64,000 nt of DNA from Fibrobacter sp. UBA4297 (lineage in GTDB: Bacteria > Fibrobacterota > Fibrobacteria > Fibrobacterales > Fibrobacteraceae): NCBI RefSeq assembly GCF_002394865.1, contig NZ_DGUZ01000009.1:75889-139888 (forward strand), written 5' to 3'. Positions 8,682-18,219 of the stretch are shown here, one piece after another. The notes under the pieces are model-generated. The model saw nothing but the letters and a program-made list of their open reading frames with translations, did not search any database and was not told where the DNA came from. Positions within the stretch are counted from its first letter, which is position 1. Every line of letters begins with the position of its first letter. Position numbers and translations under genes: made by a program.

Positions 8682-9959
8682 ATGAATTACATCGTAGAAG
8701 AAAAGCATAATGGTGAACGTATCGACAAGTTCCTTGTCGGCGTTATGGAAAATGTCTCCCGCACAGACGTGCAGAAGCTGATTGAAGCGGGCGAAGTCAA
8801 GGTCGGCGGTGGCAAAGTCGCGAAGAACTTCCGCGTAGAAACGGGGATGGCGGTTGTCGTTGAAAAGATGATCGAGAAGGAATCATCGACGCTTGAACCC
8901 GAAGATATTCCGCTGAACATCGTTTACGAAGATGATGATATCGTGGTCATCAACAAGCCACGCAATTTGGTGGTGCACCCGGGCAATGGCGTGAGTAAGG
9001 GAACGCTTGCCGCAGCACTTTTGTACCATTTCAAGGAAAATCTTTCGACCGTGAACGGTCCGCTCCGTCCGGGTATTGTCCACCGTCTGGACAAGGATAC
9101 GCCGGGGCTTATGGTGGTTGCGAAAAACGATGCTGCTCACAGGCATTTGGCGCATCAACTCGAAACGCGTACGCTCCACCGCACGTATAATGCGCTTGTG
9201 TGGGGCTGCCCGCGTGACCTTGAAGGAACGATTGACGCTCCGATTGGCCGCAACCCGAAGAACCGTCTCAAGATGGCGGTGGTAAAGGGCGGTAAGGAAA
9301 GCCGTACGCATTACGTAGCGAAGCAGTTCTTTGCAATTGCAACACTCTTGGAATTGCAACTGGAATCTGGCCGTACGCACCAGATTCGCGTGCATAGCCG
9401 TTACACGGGCCATCCGGTTGTAGGCGATCCGCTTTATGACGGTCGCGATGAAAGTTTGAACCGTGTGCCGCCTTTGATGAAGCCGGTGGCTGAGAAGGTT
9501 CTTGAAATTGCTCCGGCGCAGCTTTTGCAGGCTGTAAAGATTGAACTCATTCATCCGCGTACGAACAAGAAGCTTACGTTCAAGGTTCCGATGGAAGAGC
9601 CGTTTGCAAATGTGCTCAAGCTCTTGAAAAAGGAATGTCCGGCATCGGCGCCTGTGTATGACGAAGAAGAAGGCTTCCGCGATTTCGATGCGCAGATTCG
9701 CTTTGACGAAGATGATGAATTTGACGAATACGCAGAACCGCTGGAAATCTCGCCAGACGAAGCCGCTCCTGTGAAGGAACGCAAGACGCGTGCACAGCGC
9801 CTCGCTGAGAAGAAGGCTACTGCCGCCAAGCGCCGTGCCGTTGCAGCCGAACGCAAGCTCATCAAGCAGATGAAGGCTGCTCGCCGCAAGGGAATTGCCC
9901 CGGAAGATTTCGTGGAACCAGGTTACGAACCCACAATAGACCCGGAGCTGCTTGAGTAG
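8682..9959 (+). CDS. rluD: RluA/RluD-family pseudouridine synthase with charged C-terminal extension
   Basis: The enzyme converts uridine to pseudouridine in ribosomal RNA. Residues 1-60 form an S4 RNA-binding domain (ERIDKFL..V), and the catalytic domain carries HRLDKDTPGLMVVAK with the catalytic Asp, plus GRTHQIRVH. RluD-type enzymes are about 320 residues; this one has 425. The extra 100 residues are first acidic (EDDEFDEYAEPLEISPDE) and then a strongly basic helix rich in Lys, Arg and Ala (about 365-405), probably an RNA- or ribosome-binding tail. The position usually Ser after DKDT is Pro. Target site, RluD or RluC-like, cannot be fixed from sequence alone. Confidence 0.88.
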   Translation: MNYIVEEKHNGERIDKFLVGVMENVSRTDVQKLIEAGEVKVGGGKVAKNFRVETGMAVVVEKMIEKESSTLEPEDIPLNIVYEDDDIVVINKPRNLVVHPGNGVSKGTLAAALLYHFKENLSTVNGPLRPGIVHRLDKDTPGLMVVAKNDAAHRHLAHQLETRTLHRTYNALVWGCPRDLEGTIDAPIGRNPKNRLKMAVVKGGKESRTHYVAKQFFAIATLLELQLESGRTHQIRVHSRYTGHPVVGDPLYDGRDESLNRVPPLMKPVAEKVLEIAPAQLLQAVKIELIHPRTNKKLTFKVPMEEPFANVLKLLKKECPASAPVYDEEEGFRDFDAQIRFDEDDEFDEYAEPLEISPDEAAPVKERKTRAQRLAEKKATAAKRRAVAAERKLIKQMKAARRKGIAPEDFVEPGYEPTIDPELLE

Positions 9960-10079
9960 GTAATAGGTCATAGGTAACAGGTGGTAGGAGTAAAAATCGC
10001 GGCTTCGCCGCCTGTTATCGATGCACTTGTGCGTGTGACTTTAACCTAAAACCTAATCCCTAAAACCTATAACCTAACA
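9960..10079. repeat. Intergenic repeat cluster with 13-bp hairpin
   Basis: The gap holds TAATAGGTCATAGGTAACAG words, the hairpin GCGGC-TTC-GCCGC (9999-10011) and an AACCTAAAACCTAA-like run (10043-10078) that ends at the next start codon. No promoter is clear. Confidence 0.5.
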
Positions 10080-11507
10080 ATGACTAATTCTTACTTCTTT
10101 ATCGGTGTTGCTGGCGTGGGCATGAGTGCCATCGCGCAGTATTTGGTGGGCAAGGGCGTTGCTGTGAGCGGTAGCGACCGTCAGTTCGGCGAGTTCCTGA
10201 ATGGAAATGCCGAAAAGCCGCTTGTCATGAGCCAACTCGAAGATTGCGGAATCAAGTGCTTTGCGCAGGACGGTTCCGGCGTTGTCGAAGGGCTTACCGC
10301 AGTCGTGGTGAGCACCGCTATCGAAGATTCGAATCCTGATTTGAAGCGCGCCAAGGAACTAGGGATTCCGGTGATGCACCGCAGCGAAATGCTCGCGAAA
10401 ATTTCGAAGGAAGCGCGCACGATTGCGATTAGCGGTACGAGCGGGAAGTCTACTGTGACCGCGATGGTTTACCACATTTTGGAATACGCAGGTCTCCAGC
10501 CGTCTGTGATGACGGGTGCTGGTCTCGTGAATTTGCAAGCACAAGGCAAGATTGGTAACGCCGTGAGTGGCAAGGGAGAATGGCTCGTTGCCGAAGTCGA
10601 CGAAAGCGATGGAACGCTAGTTCGCTATGAACCGGAAATCGGCGTCATTTTGAACATCGACAAAGACCACAAGGAAATCTCCGAGCTTGAACAAATTTTC
10701 TTGAAGTTCAGCCAGAACGTCTTGAGCGCAGGTCACATTTTGATTGTGAACGATGCGCACCCGCTCGCAAAGAAGTTTAGCGCCGGTCGTGAATTTGACT
10801 TTGGCTATGAAAGCTATGTGAGCGTCCAGGGAATTGACTTTAAGTCTGTCGGAACGCATATTCAGTTCCGCGTGCGTCATGGCAATGAACTTGTGAAGTT
10901 CGAAATTCCGCTGCCGGGCAAGCACAATATGGAAAATGCTTTGGCGGCTACTGCCGCTGCGCTCCGTGCAGGTGTTTCACTCCATACGTGTGCCGATGCG
11001 CTTTCGTCTTTCCCGGGCGTGTTCCGCCGTCACCAGATTCTCGGAACGTTCAACGGAGTCACTCTTGTCGATGACTTTGCTCACAATCCGGCAAAAATTG
11101 CCGCAAGCATCAAGAGCGTCCAAGACTTTACCGAAGGCCGCGTGATTGCCTGGTTCCAGCCACATGGCTTTGGTCCGACGCGATTCTTGCGCAAGGATTT
11201 GGTGGACTTTATCGCCAAGACGCTCCGCCCGATGGATATGGATTTTGACCGCAAGAACGATGTGATGTTCTTCAGTGAAATCTATTACGCTGGCGGAACG
11301 GTCACGCGTGACATTAGCGCGGGTGACCTTGCTGATGACTTGATTCTCAAGGGTTGTGAGGCTATTTACATTGCTGACCGCAACGAGTGCGCCAAGAAAA
11401 TGCTAGAATATGCAGAACCAGGCGACACGATTTTGTTGATGGGAGCACGTGACCCGAGCTTGCAAGAGTTCGCTCGCTCGGTAAAGCAACTTTTGGAAAA
11501 TCGTTAA
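10080..11507 (+). CDS. Mur ligase, MurC-like, with atypical catalytic motifs
   Basis: The 475-residue protein has the three-domain Mur ligase plan: a Rossmann N-domain (FIGVAGVGMSAIAQYL, SGSD), an ATP-binding central domain and the C-domain with VFRRHQ. Overall order is closest to MurC, which adds L-alanine to UDP-MurNAc, or to the recycling ligase Mpl. Key motifs deviate: the P-loop is GTSGKST (119-125) where MurC has GTHGKTT, and the C-domain has DDFAHNP (331-337) where MurC has DDYGHHP. It lies outside any mra/mur cluster. It may be a second, specialised ligase for recycling or modified peptidoglycan, or the organism's diverged MurC. The ACCTAA repeat runs up to the ATG, so no Shine-Dalgarno site is seen. 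Confidence 0.8.
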   Translation: MTNSYFFIGVAGVGMSAIAQYLVGKGVAVSGSDRQFGEFLNGNAEKPLVMSQLEDCGIKCFAQDGSGVVEGLTAVVVSTAIEDSNPDLKRAKELGIPVMHRSEMLAKISKEARTIAISGTSGKSTVTAMVYHILEYAGLQPSVMTGAGLVNLQAQGKIGNAVSGKGEWLVAEVDESDGTLVRYEPEIGVILNIDKDHKEISELEQIFLKFSQNVLSAGHILIVNDAHPLAKKFSAGREFDFGYESYVSVQGIDFKSVGTHIQFRVRHGNELVKFEIPLPGKHNMENALAATAAALRAGVSLHTCADALSSFPGVFRRHQILGTFNGVTLVDDFAHNPAKIAASIKSVQDFTEGRVIAWFQPHGFGPTRFLRKDLVDFIAKTLRPMDMDFDRKNDVMFFSEIYYAGGTVTRDISAGDLADDLILKGCEAIYIADRNECAKKMLEYAEPGDTILLMGARDPSLQEFARSVKQLLENR

Positions 11508-11574
11508 GCGCGCATTTGGCTCGTGCGGTTGTATTAGACTCGTGTGGTCCTGTCAAAAATAGGGGAAAATTGCA

Positions 11575-12831
11575 ATGGACAAAAAGACTGTTTTAAAAAA
11601 CGTTTTCTTTGATGGCGCAAAGCGCGACATCTTGGTTGTCGGTAATCTCTTTGAAAAGGTGACGCGTCCGCTGGAACCTGCTGATTACGAAGGCGCTGAA
11701 ATAGTTGATTGTTCGCATTTTGCAATTATGCCCGCATTCTATAACGGCCACACGCATGCAGCGATGAGCTTGTTGCGTGGTTTTGCTGACGACATGGAAC
11801 TTGGCAAATGGCTCAACGAAAACATTTGGCCGACAGAAGCGAAACTCACGCCTGACGACATCGCTGTTGGTAGCCGCCTTGCAGTTCTCGAAATGATCAA
11901 GTCGGGAACGGTGTTTTTTACGGACATGTATTGGCATCGCGAAGAGACGATGCGCGTTGTTGAAGAAATGGGAATCCGTGCGGCGATTGGCGTTACGTTT
12001 GCAGAACCGTTGATGTCTAAGGATGCTTGGGCGGCGAATATCGATTTTTTGAAGAATCATACGGGCGAATCGGAACGCGTGCAGCTCGTGGTAATGCCGC
12101 ATGCAATTTACACGGTGGGCGAGAAAAAAACGGCTGAACTGATTGATCTTGCTCATGCTGAGAATTACAAGATTCACACGCATTTGTCCGAAACGATGAC
12201 TGAAATTAAGAATTGCATGGAACAGTTCGGCTGTACGCCTGTGGAATTCTGGAAGCGTCTGGGCGGTTTGAATTCGAATTTCTCGGCGGCGCACTGCACG
12301 CATTTCACGGCTTCTGACCGCAAGATTTTTGCAGAATCAGGTGCAACGGCAATTCTGAATCCGTGTTCCAACATGAAGTTGAATAGCGGCATTCCGCAGG
12401 TTGCCGAAATGATCAAAGACGGCATGAAGCTTGGTCTTGGTACGGATGGCGATTCGTCGAACAACAATCTCGACATGCAAGAAGAAATGAAGACGATTGC
12501 ACTCCTCGCGAAGTATCTTGGAACTGCAGAAACGCTCCCGGCAGAAGAAGCTCTCAAGATGGCTACGTGCAATGTTGCGCAGTTCTATGGAATCAATGCT
12601 GGCCGCATTGCGGAAGGCAATCTCGCAGATTGCTTGCTGATTGACTTGAACAACGAACGTATGGTGCCGTGCTACAATATCTATAGCAATTGGGTCTATT
12701 CAGCAAATTCTAGTGCAATCGATTCTGTGATGTGCAATGGCAAGTTCGTGATGCGAGGCCGACATGTCGATGGAGAAGATGAAATCCTCCGTGATGCCCG
12801 CAAATGTGCTGCACGACTTGCTAAATCTTAA
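11575..12831 (+). CDS. Amidohydrolase, MtaD/TrzA-type deaminase
   Basis: This 418-residue metal-dependent hydrolase matches the 5-methylthioadenosine/S-adenosylhomocysteine deaminase and chlorohydrolase group. Metal ligands and family blocks are in order: NGHTHAAMSLLRGFADD, HTHLSE, AAHCTHF and GLGTDGDSSNNNLDM. Such enzymes convert methylthioadenosine, SAH or adenosine to the inosine forms, linking it to methionine recycling, which fits the metX-metW fusion elsewhere in the window. AGGGGAAAA precedes the ATG. It lies 67 bases after the Mur ligase gene and may share its transcript. The precise substrate cannot be read from sequence. Confidence 0.87.
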   Translation: MDKKTVLKNVFFDGAKRDILVVGNLFEKVTRPLEPADYEGAEIVDCSHFAIMPAFYNGHTHAAMSLLRGFADDMELGKWLNENIWPTEAKLTPDDIAVGSRLAVLEMIKSGTVFFTDMYWHREETMRVVEEMGIRAAIGVTFAEPLMSKDAWAANIDFLKNHTGESERVQLVVMPHAIYTVGEKKTAELIDLAHAENYKIHTHLSETMTEIKNCMEQFGCTPVEFWKRLGGLNSNFSAAHCTHFTASDRKIFAESGATAILNPCSNMKLNSGIPQVAEMIKDGMKLGLGTDGDSSNNNLDMQEEMKTIALLAKYLGTAETLPAEEALKMATCNVAQFYGINAGRIAEGNLADCLLIDLNNERMVPCYNIYSNWVYSANSSAIDSVMCNGKFVMRGRHVDGEDEILRDARKCAARLAKS

Positions 12832-12883
12832 AATGCAAATGCGTTTTTTTTAGAATAAATTTCAATAAAAAGAAGTTGTTCTT

Positions 12884-15304
12884 ATGGCGTGTTTGTACAA
12901 GTTTATTTTCTTTCTCCTTGTTGCATTCTTTTTCTTTTCTTGCGAACAGAAACGTGATGAGCAAGTGATTGAAATTTCCTCGAAACCGACCGAGAATTTT
13001 GAAGGCTTTGTTCGTGATACGAGCGCGTATGTCATGGTTGTGGATACTAGCGTTCACGATAGCACGTTTAATGAAAAAATAACGCCTGTTAAAAGGGGTG
13101 GCTTTGCAGAATATTTTTCTAGAAAAGCCAAATATGAGGGCTCGAACGGTTCAAAGGCTTTTTATGCATATTCCGATTCTATAAGCCCCTTTGTTAAAGG
13201 TTCTTCTGAAAGTCCGTCTTTTTTTAATGTCGTTGCGCTTGCTTATGCCAAGCATTATTCCTTGGAAATAAATCCAGATGATATTTGGCTTATGATTTTG
13301 GATGGCTTTCGCCTCCATGTCAAGAACAATCGCGAAAAATTAAAAGACCGTTTTGTTGCTCCGGGAACGGATACTTCTATTGCAGTTATGGATAATTCGC
13401 TGACTCTTGAATCAACGCACAAGGAATGGTTTTGGACGATTGCGAACTTATTTGATTCTTTGCAGGCGAAGCTACCTCCAGAAACGGGCGAACCCTTGAA
13501 AATCAAGTTCTCGACGACAAGTCCGGTGGACTATAACATTTCTCGCACTATGACGATGGCGGTTGCGTCGCAATACTATTCGTATAATGTGTACACGCTT
13601 TGCGGAATCCCCAAAATCAGGATAAACGGTACCAAGGATGATTGGATGTTGCTTAAGGATTCCTTTAACAGGCTTGCCGAACAACTGGATATGAAATGGT
13701 GGTCGAAAGGGCTGAATCCTATACTGGATGAGTTTGTCAATACTTTTGACGGAAAAATCAATTTAAAACATTGGAAGAACATATATAAGAGTTTTAAACC
13801 GGAAGGATGCGGCAATCCTCTTTTTAACGGTTGGATTTCAAGGTTCTTGCCTTATACAAAGGATGATCGCTCGAATGAAGAAAAATATGTAAAGCACACG
13901 AATTGGAACGAACAACTGGACTTTTATAATATTCCTAAGGGAATAACTTTTGTTGATGTTCAATGGAATTATTTGGGTGAAAAAATTCCTTTGAAACTTT
14001 ATACGGGATTTATCGGTATTCAAGTGGATACTACGGCAAATCGATTGAAGGCTTCTAGAGGGTATGCGTTGTTGTCTTTTGGTTTGCAAAACTTGAAGGA
14101 TGTCGCCCAAAATGTCAAATTTATTCCTGGTAAACCATTGCGATTGCACGAAGCGCTTTCTATTGCAGATTCTATGAATATTTATGGCGAAAAGGGTTTG
14201 CTCTATGCAACGCATGACTTTAATGAAATCGAAGAATTTGCAAAGATGTCTTATCTTGATGAGGAATATCCTGAGGCGGAACCGTGGCAAAGAGAAATGG
14301 TTGGAATTGGTGAACCGAATTTGTCAATTAATTTATATGCAGATGGCAAATTGATTGACCATTTGCTTTATTACGCTCGCCCGAAAAATGAAAATTTTTG
14401 GATGCGCTTGTACGATTATTTTCAATCTGATTATGATGGGGCCTTACTTTCGCTGCAAGGCGTTGGGCGATGGAAAAAGAACGCTAAAATCAAAGAATTT
14501 TTCAAGCAACGGAATATTCCTATAAGTGGAATTGTCAATGAGTTTCCGCATGAGGCCTCACTCCCGAAAATAAATGTCGAAATATTTGTCGATACAATTT
14601 TTTTGAAAAAAGGGGTGAAGGTTGATGAAAAAATAAACATGAGTGAACTTAAATCAGGGGTTGCGCGAACTTTGAAAAATTCGTTGGGTTGGCGTCTTAA
14701 GAGATTGTTCTATCGATATTATAAGGATGTTGATAGTTTATCTATTGTTGCGGGCCTTTGCTATGGGGATGATGGTAGTGTATTTTCTCCTTCTGCTCGA
14801 ACAAAACCCCATGAAAATAAAGAATTCAGAAAGGAAATAGAATCTATTTTGAAGTATGGATGGATGCCTCCAAAAGTTCACTCGAATATCGGTAATGACG
14901 TGACTGCCCAAGAAATAGTTTCTTTCGAAAAGTTTTTGATCTCATTTTCAAGGGATTACCGGATGGTTTGTAAACAAAATGGTCGCACCGCGAAAGACTC
15001 TGTCGAAATTGTAAATGCTCCAGATGCAAGGAAAGATGTTTGCAACGAGATTACATTCTCGAAAGACATCGCGACGGGTGAGGTAATCCGCTATGAATGC
15101 TTGGAATACGAAAAGAAATTGCCTAGTGGCAGTTTTCAAAAGAACTATATGAATCATTACTTTGATAAAAATAAAGCAATTTATGAAGAATGGGATCGCA
15201 TGTACATGCCGATATTGCGACGCGCTTCCCTCAAAATTCCGCCTTGTTTTGTGGAAGAAAAAATTGCCGAAAAAGGGATGTATAATGAAGATTGGCGTTT
15301 CTAA
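12884..15304 (+). CDS. Lipoprotein with DUF4419 domain and a C-terminal module shared with the next gene
   Basis: An 806-residue lipoprotein: signal peptide with lipobox FFFSC, Cys20. Residues about 95-410 match DUF4419, with NPDDIWLMILDGFRLHVKNN, FSTTSPVD, TLCGIPKIRINGT and the WW...L.P.LDEF block; the function of DUF4419 is unknown. Residues about 425-790 form a second module that is repeated in the following gene, with shared blocks ADSM, NLS.NL..GKLIDHLLYY, SLQG.GR, KYGWMPPKV and EI.FSKD.ATG. The two genes overlap by 20 bases and both begin with a signal ending in SCEQKRD, so they look like a duplication followed by domain gain or loss. It probably faces the periplasm or cell surface. Confidence 0.75.
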   Translation: MACLYKFIFFLLVAFFFFSCEQKRDEQVIEISSKPTENFEGFVRDTSAYVMVVDTSVHDSTFNEKITPVKRGGFAEYFSRKAKYEGSNGSKAFYAYSDSISPFVKGSSESPSFFNVVALAYAKHYSLEINPDDIWLMILDGFRLHVKNNREKLKDRFVAPGTDTSIAVMDNSLTLESTHKEWFWTIANLFDSLQAKLPPETGEPLKIKFSTTSPVDYNISRTMTMAVASQYYSYNVYTLCGIPKIRINGTKDDWMLLKDSFNRLAEQLDMKWWSKGLNPILDEFVNTFDGKINLKHWKNIYKSFKPEGCGNPLFNGWISRFLPYTKDDRSNEEKYVKHTNWNEQLDFYNIPKGITFVDVQWNYLGEKIPLKLYTGFIGIQVDTTANRLKASRGYALLSFGLQNLKDVAQNVKFIPGKPLRLHEALSIADSMNIYGEKGLLYATHDFNEIEEFAKMSYLDEEYPEAEPWQREMVGIGEPNLSINLYADGKLIDHLLYYARPKNENFWMRLYDYFQSDYDGALLSLQGVGRWKKNAKIKEFFKQRNIPISGIVNEFPHEASLPKINVEIFVDTIFLKKGVKVDEKINMSELKSGVARTLKNSLGWRLKRLFYRYYKDVDSLSIVAGLCYGDDGSVFSPSARTKPHENKEFRKEIESILKYGWMPPKVHSNIGNDVTAQEIVSFEKFLISFSRDYRMVCKQNGRTAKDSVEIVNAPDARKDVCNEITFSKDIATGEVIRYECLEYEKKLPSGSFQKNYMNHYFDKNKAIYEEWDRMYMPILRRASLKIPPCFVEEKIAEKGMYNEDWRF

Positions 15305-16550
15305 ATTCCTTCTACTCATCCTTGCCGCATTCCTTCTGCTCTCTTGCGAACAGAAACGTGATGATGTTTCTGTAGATTTTATTCCTGGAAAACCGCGACC
15401 TATGCAAGAATCTTTGGCGTTAGCAGATTCCATGGTCATTTTCAATGCGCAGGGCTTGGTCTACACAACGAATAGCTTGAAGGAAATCGAGAAATTTGCG
15501 AAGGCAACTGTGCTTGATGAAGAATATGTTGAATTTGAAAGAAATCTTAAAGAAGTTTATCTGGATGAAGCGAATTTATCTGTTAGCTTATTTCAAAAAG
15601 GGAAACTGATTGATTATTTGTTCTACTATGAAAATCCTTATTCTGGGGATACTTTATTTGAAGGAATTGTATATTCGTTGCAAGGCTACGGCAGAATGAA
15701 AAAACTGGCCCCTATTTATACTTTTTTCAAAGATCGAAAATTTTCTACAGAGGGTAAAACTGCGGAATTTAAAACCCTACCAGGTCAACCAGCGTTGAAA
15801 GTGGATGTCTATGTCGATACTTTTGAACTTAAAGAAGGGAAAAGCCTTAGCGACACTTTGCGACCGCGTGAATTTGAAACGGGTCTTATTCAAAGTGTAA
15901 AGAGACCTTGTGGCTGGCGGCTTGAACGAGCGCTCAAAAGATATTATAAAGAGGGCTTTAATCTTTCTGTTGATGCTACGATTACGTTTGGGGATAGTGG
16001 CCGCGTTACGAATGTCTCGATGAACACGGAACATCCCGAGTATAAGGATTTTTTGGAAGAAGTTAAGTCCATTTTATATTATGCCTGGATGCCGCCAAAA
16101 GTGCAAACTCGTCTTATGGATCCCCTTCCGTGTATGTATATCTCCGATAATTTGCCACCGGAATTACAATCGCGGAAAATTTGGAGCTATGTCGCTGCAC
16201 AAGAAATTGTCAAGTCAGAAAAGGTCCATCTTTCGTTTTCTAGAGAATATTTCCAAGAATGTAATGGCGAGGAAAGTGAAAAAGATTCCATTGAGATTGC
16301 CGGTTATTCTGGCATTATCAAAGAATATTGTGATGAAATCCGATTTACGAAGGACTTTGCTACGGGCGGAATAAATTATTTAAAATGCATACAAGGGAAG
16401 GCTAAAAGAGATCCGCTGTTCCCCCAAAAGCCGGTTAAACCTGCGAAAGCTTCGACCCTTTTTGACAGGTATCATGCGATGTACGCCAAAGAAGACCTTT
16501 CTTTAAATCAAGTTGTGACTCTTAAAATTCCGGCTTGCTTCGCCCCATAG
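15285..16550 (+). CDS. Lipoprotein paralogous to the C-terminal module of the upstream DUF4419 protein
   Basis: The 421-residue product starts at the ATG at 15285, seven bases after AAAAGGG and inside the end of the upstream gene. The signal peptide ends in LLLSC (Cys21), so it is a lipoprotein. From about residue 27 it is collinear with residues 415-800 of the upstream protein: LADSMVIFNAQGLVYTTN, SLQGYGRMKK, KVDVYVDTFELKEGK, YYAWMPPKVQ and EIRFTKDFATG. It lacks the DUF4419 part. No family is recognised. The overlap suggests translational coupling and a joint role at the envelope. Confidence 0.72.
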   Translation: MKIGVSKFLLLILAAFLLLSCEQKRDDVSVDFIPGKPRPMQESLALADSMVIFNAQGLVYTTNSLKEIEKFAKATVLDEEYVEFERNLKEVYLDEANLSVSLFQKGKLIDYLFYYENPYSGDTLFEGIVYSLQGYGRMKKLAPIYTFFKDRKFSTEGKTAEFKTLPGQPALKVDVYVDTFELKEGKSLSDTLRPREFETGLIQSVKRPCGWRLERALKRYYKEGFNLSVDATITFGDSGRVTNVSMNTEHPEYKDFLEEVKSILYYAWMPPKVQTRLMDPLPCMYISDNLPPELQSRKIWSYVAAQEIVKSEKVHLSFSREYFQECNGEESEKDSIEIAGYSGIIKEYCDEIRFTKDFATGGINYLKCIQGKAKRDPLFPQKPVKPAKASTLFDRYHAMYAKEDLSLNQVVTLKIPACFAP

Positions 16551-16731
16551 CTCAAGCCCCAAAGCTGCCGAAGGTTGCGACCCCATAGCCCAAACCTGTT
16601 TGACAAATCGTCAATACTTTTAACGGCGGAATTTAGGCTTTCGCCGTGTATTGATGTATATTTAACTTTGGTGTATGATCTTTCGTTGTTTGGGGATAAA
16701 ACGCGAATGGCATAGAACCAAAGGATTGACT

Positions 16732-18111
16732 ATGTTGAAACAGCACATTCGCGTTGCTGCTCTTTGCAGCGCGTTCTCTTTTGCATTGGCGTCAAATTCC
16801 TTCGCGGCAGATTTGCCGACGGCAAACGAAATGTTTGCCAAGATGGGCTTTGGCATAAACATCGGGAACACGATGGAAGTTCCAGGGAATCCGACGGGGT
16901 GGGGCAACAAGTTCCCGACCGAGGCGTATATTGATTCGGTCAAGGCGGCGGGCTTCAGCACGATCCGCATTCCTTGCGCTTGGGATAGCCACGCGAGTAA
17001 CGGCGTCATCAACAAAAGTTGGATGGATTCGGTGCAGACGGTGGTGGATATGTGCATGCGCGCGGGGCTCGTGACGGTTCTCAATATCCATTGGGATGGC
17101 GGCTGGCTCGAAGAAAACTTGAAAGATGCCAAGAAGGATGAGGTGAACGCTAAGCAGAAGGCTTATTGGACGCAAATCGCAACGCACTTCAAAAACTACA
17201 ACGAAAACTTGCTATTCGCAAGCGCTAACGAGCCTGCCACAACTGACGCAAATTACAAGCACGAAACCGAAATCCTGATGACGTACCACCAGTCGTTTGT
17301 GGACGCCGTGCGTGCAACGGGGGGTAATAACGCCAGCCGTACGCTCGTGATTCAAGGGCCATCGACAAGTATCGACCGCACGAGTGAAGTGATGCCGGTA
17401 AGCAAGCTCCCGAAAGATGTAATTGCGAACCGCTTGATGGTCGAAGTGCATTTCTACGACCCCTATACGTACACGCTATTGAATGATGTTGTCGATTGGG
17501 GCGCTCAGGTCTATCCGCAGTACTATTGGGGTGATGACCTTGCGACAGGTGCAGATATCGTGCATAATTGTGGCTACAACGCCTGGGCGGGAGCCATGGG
17601 CGACAAGTGTACGAGCGCTCAGATTCAGGACCAGTTCGGCAAAATGAAGACAAATTTTGTCGATAAGGGCGTGCCTGTGATTATCGGTGAGTTCGGCGCT
17701 AATGACCGCGTGGGCGTGTTGACGGGTGACAATTATGCGAAACATCGCAAAGGCCGCCTTGCTTATTACGATGCTGTGATGAAGCTTGCAAAACAAAATA
17801 AGGTCGTGCCTATCGCCTGGGATACGGGCCACGAAGGCGAAAATAACATGACGATTATCCGCCGCCAGACAGACCCGGACGGTTCCGTGTTTGACAAGGA
17901 CGTTCTGAACATCATGCGTCATGCGTACGGCCTTGACGATTACGTGAATAACGGCATTACGCACATAGAAAACTTCAAGACCGATGAAGGAACGATTTCC
18001 ATTTTCAAGCGCAATCAACCGGCGCAGTTCCGCAGCTTGCGTACCTCCCGCACTTACGATTTGCTTGGCAAGCAGAACCCGCAAGCAAGAGTCGTGAAAG
18101 TCAAGAAATAG
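16732..18111 (+). CDS. Glycoside hydrolase family 5 cellulase (endoglucanase), secreted
   Basis: The enzyme cleaves beta-1,4-glucan. The 459-residue precursor has a signal peptide (1-25, cleavage after NSFA) and a single GH5 TIM barrel. Visible family blocks are GINIGNTME, STIRIPCAW, VLNIHWDGGW, FASANEP with acid/base Glu167, and VPVIIGEFGA with nucleophile Glu320. The C-terminus is a short basic stretch with RTYDLLGKQ, like the ends of other secreted Fibrobacter proteins, and there is no carbohydrate-binding module. AAGGA lies seven bases before the ATG at 16732; an in-frame ATG at 16675 would bury the signal peptide. GH5 subfamily and exact substrate are not decided here. Confidence 0.9.
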   Translation: MLKQHIRVAALCSAFSFALASNSFAADLPTANEMFAKMGFGINIGNTMEVPGNPTGWGNKFPTEAYIDSVKAAGFSTIRIPCAWDSHASNGVINKSWMDSVQTVVDMCMRAGLVTVLNIHWDGGWLEENLKDAKKDEVNAKQKAYWTQIATHFKNYNENLLFASANEPATTDANYKHETEILMTYHQSFVDAVRATGGNNASRTLVIQGPSTSIDRTSEVMPVSKLPKDVIANRLMVEVHFYDPYTYTLLNDVVDWGAQVYPQYYWGDDLATGADIVHNCGYNAWAGAMGDKCTSAQIQDQFGKMKTNFVDKGVPVIIGEFGANDRVGVLTGDNYAKHRKGRLAYYDAVMKLAKQNKVVPIAWDTGHEGENNMTIIRRQTDPDGSVFDKDVLNIMRHAYGLDDYVNNGITHIENFKTDEGTISIFKRNQPAQFRSLRTSRTYDLLGKQNPQARVVKVKK

Positions 18112-18148
18112 GTTTTAGGTTGTAGGTCTTAGGTTAAAGAAAAAAGAG

Positions 18149-18177
18149 AAGAGTCCCGATAGTGTGTCGGGACTCTT
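18149..18177. terminator. Bidirectional terminator between cellulase and outer-membrane protein genes
   Basis: An 11-bp perfect stem AAGAGTCCCGA (18149-18159) with TCGGGACTCTT (18167-18177) lies between convergent genes, with A- and T-rich flanks. Confidence 0.75.
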
Positions 18178-18219
18178 TAAAATTTACTGGATCCCGTCGC
18201 AATTGTAAAACAAGAAATT

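Noticed and set aside
16675..16731. Longer N-terminus for the GH5 cellulase
   Set aside because: It would place 19 residues before a normal signal peptide, and AAGGA is spaced correctly for the ATG at 16732.
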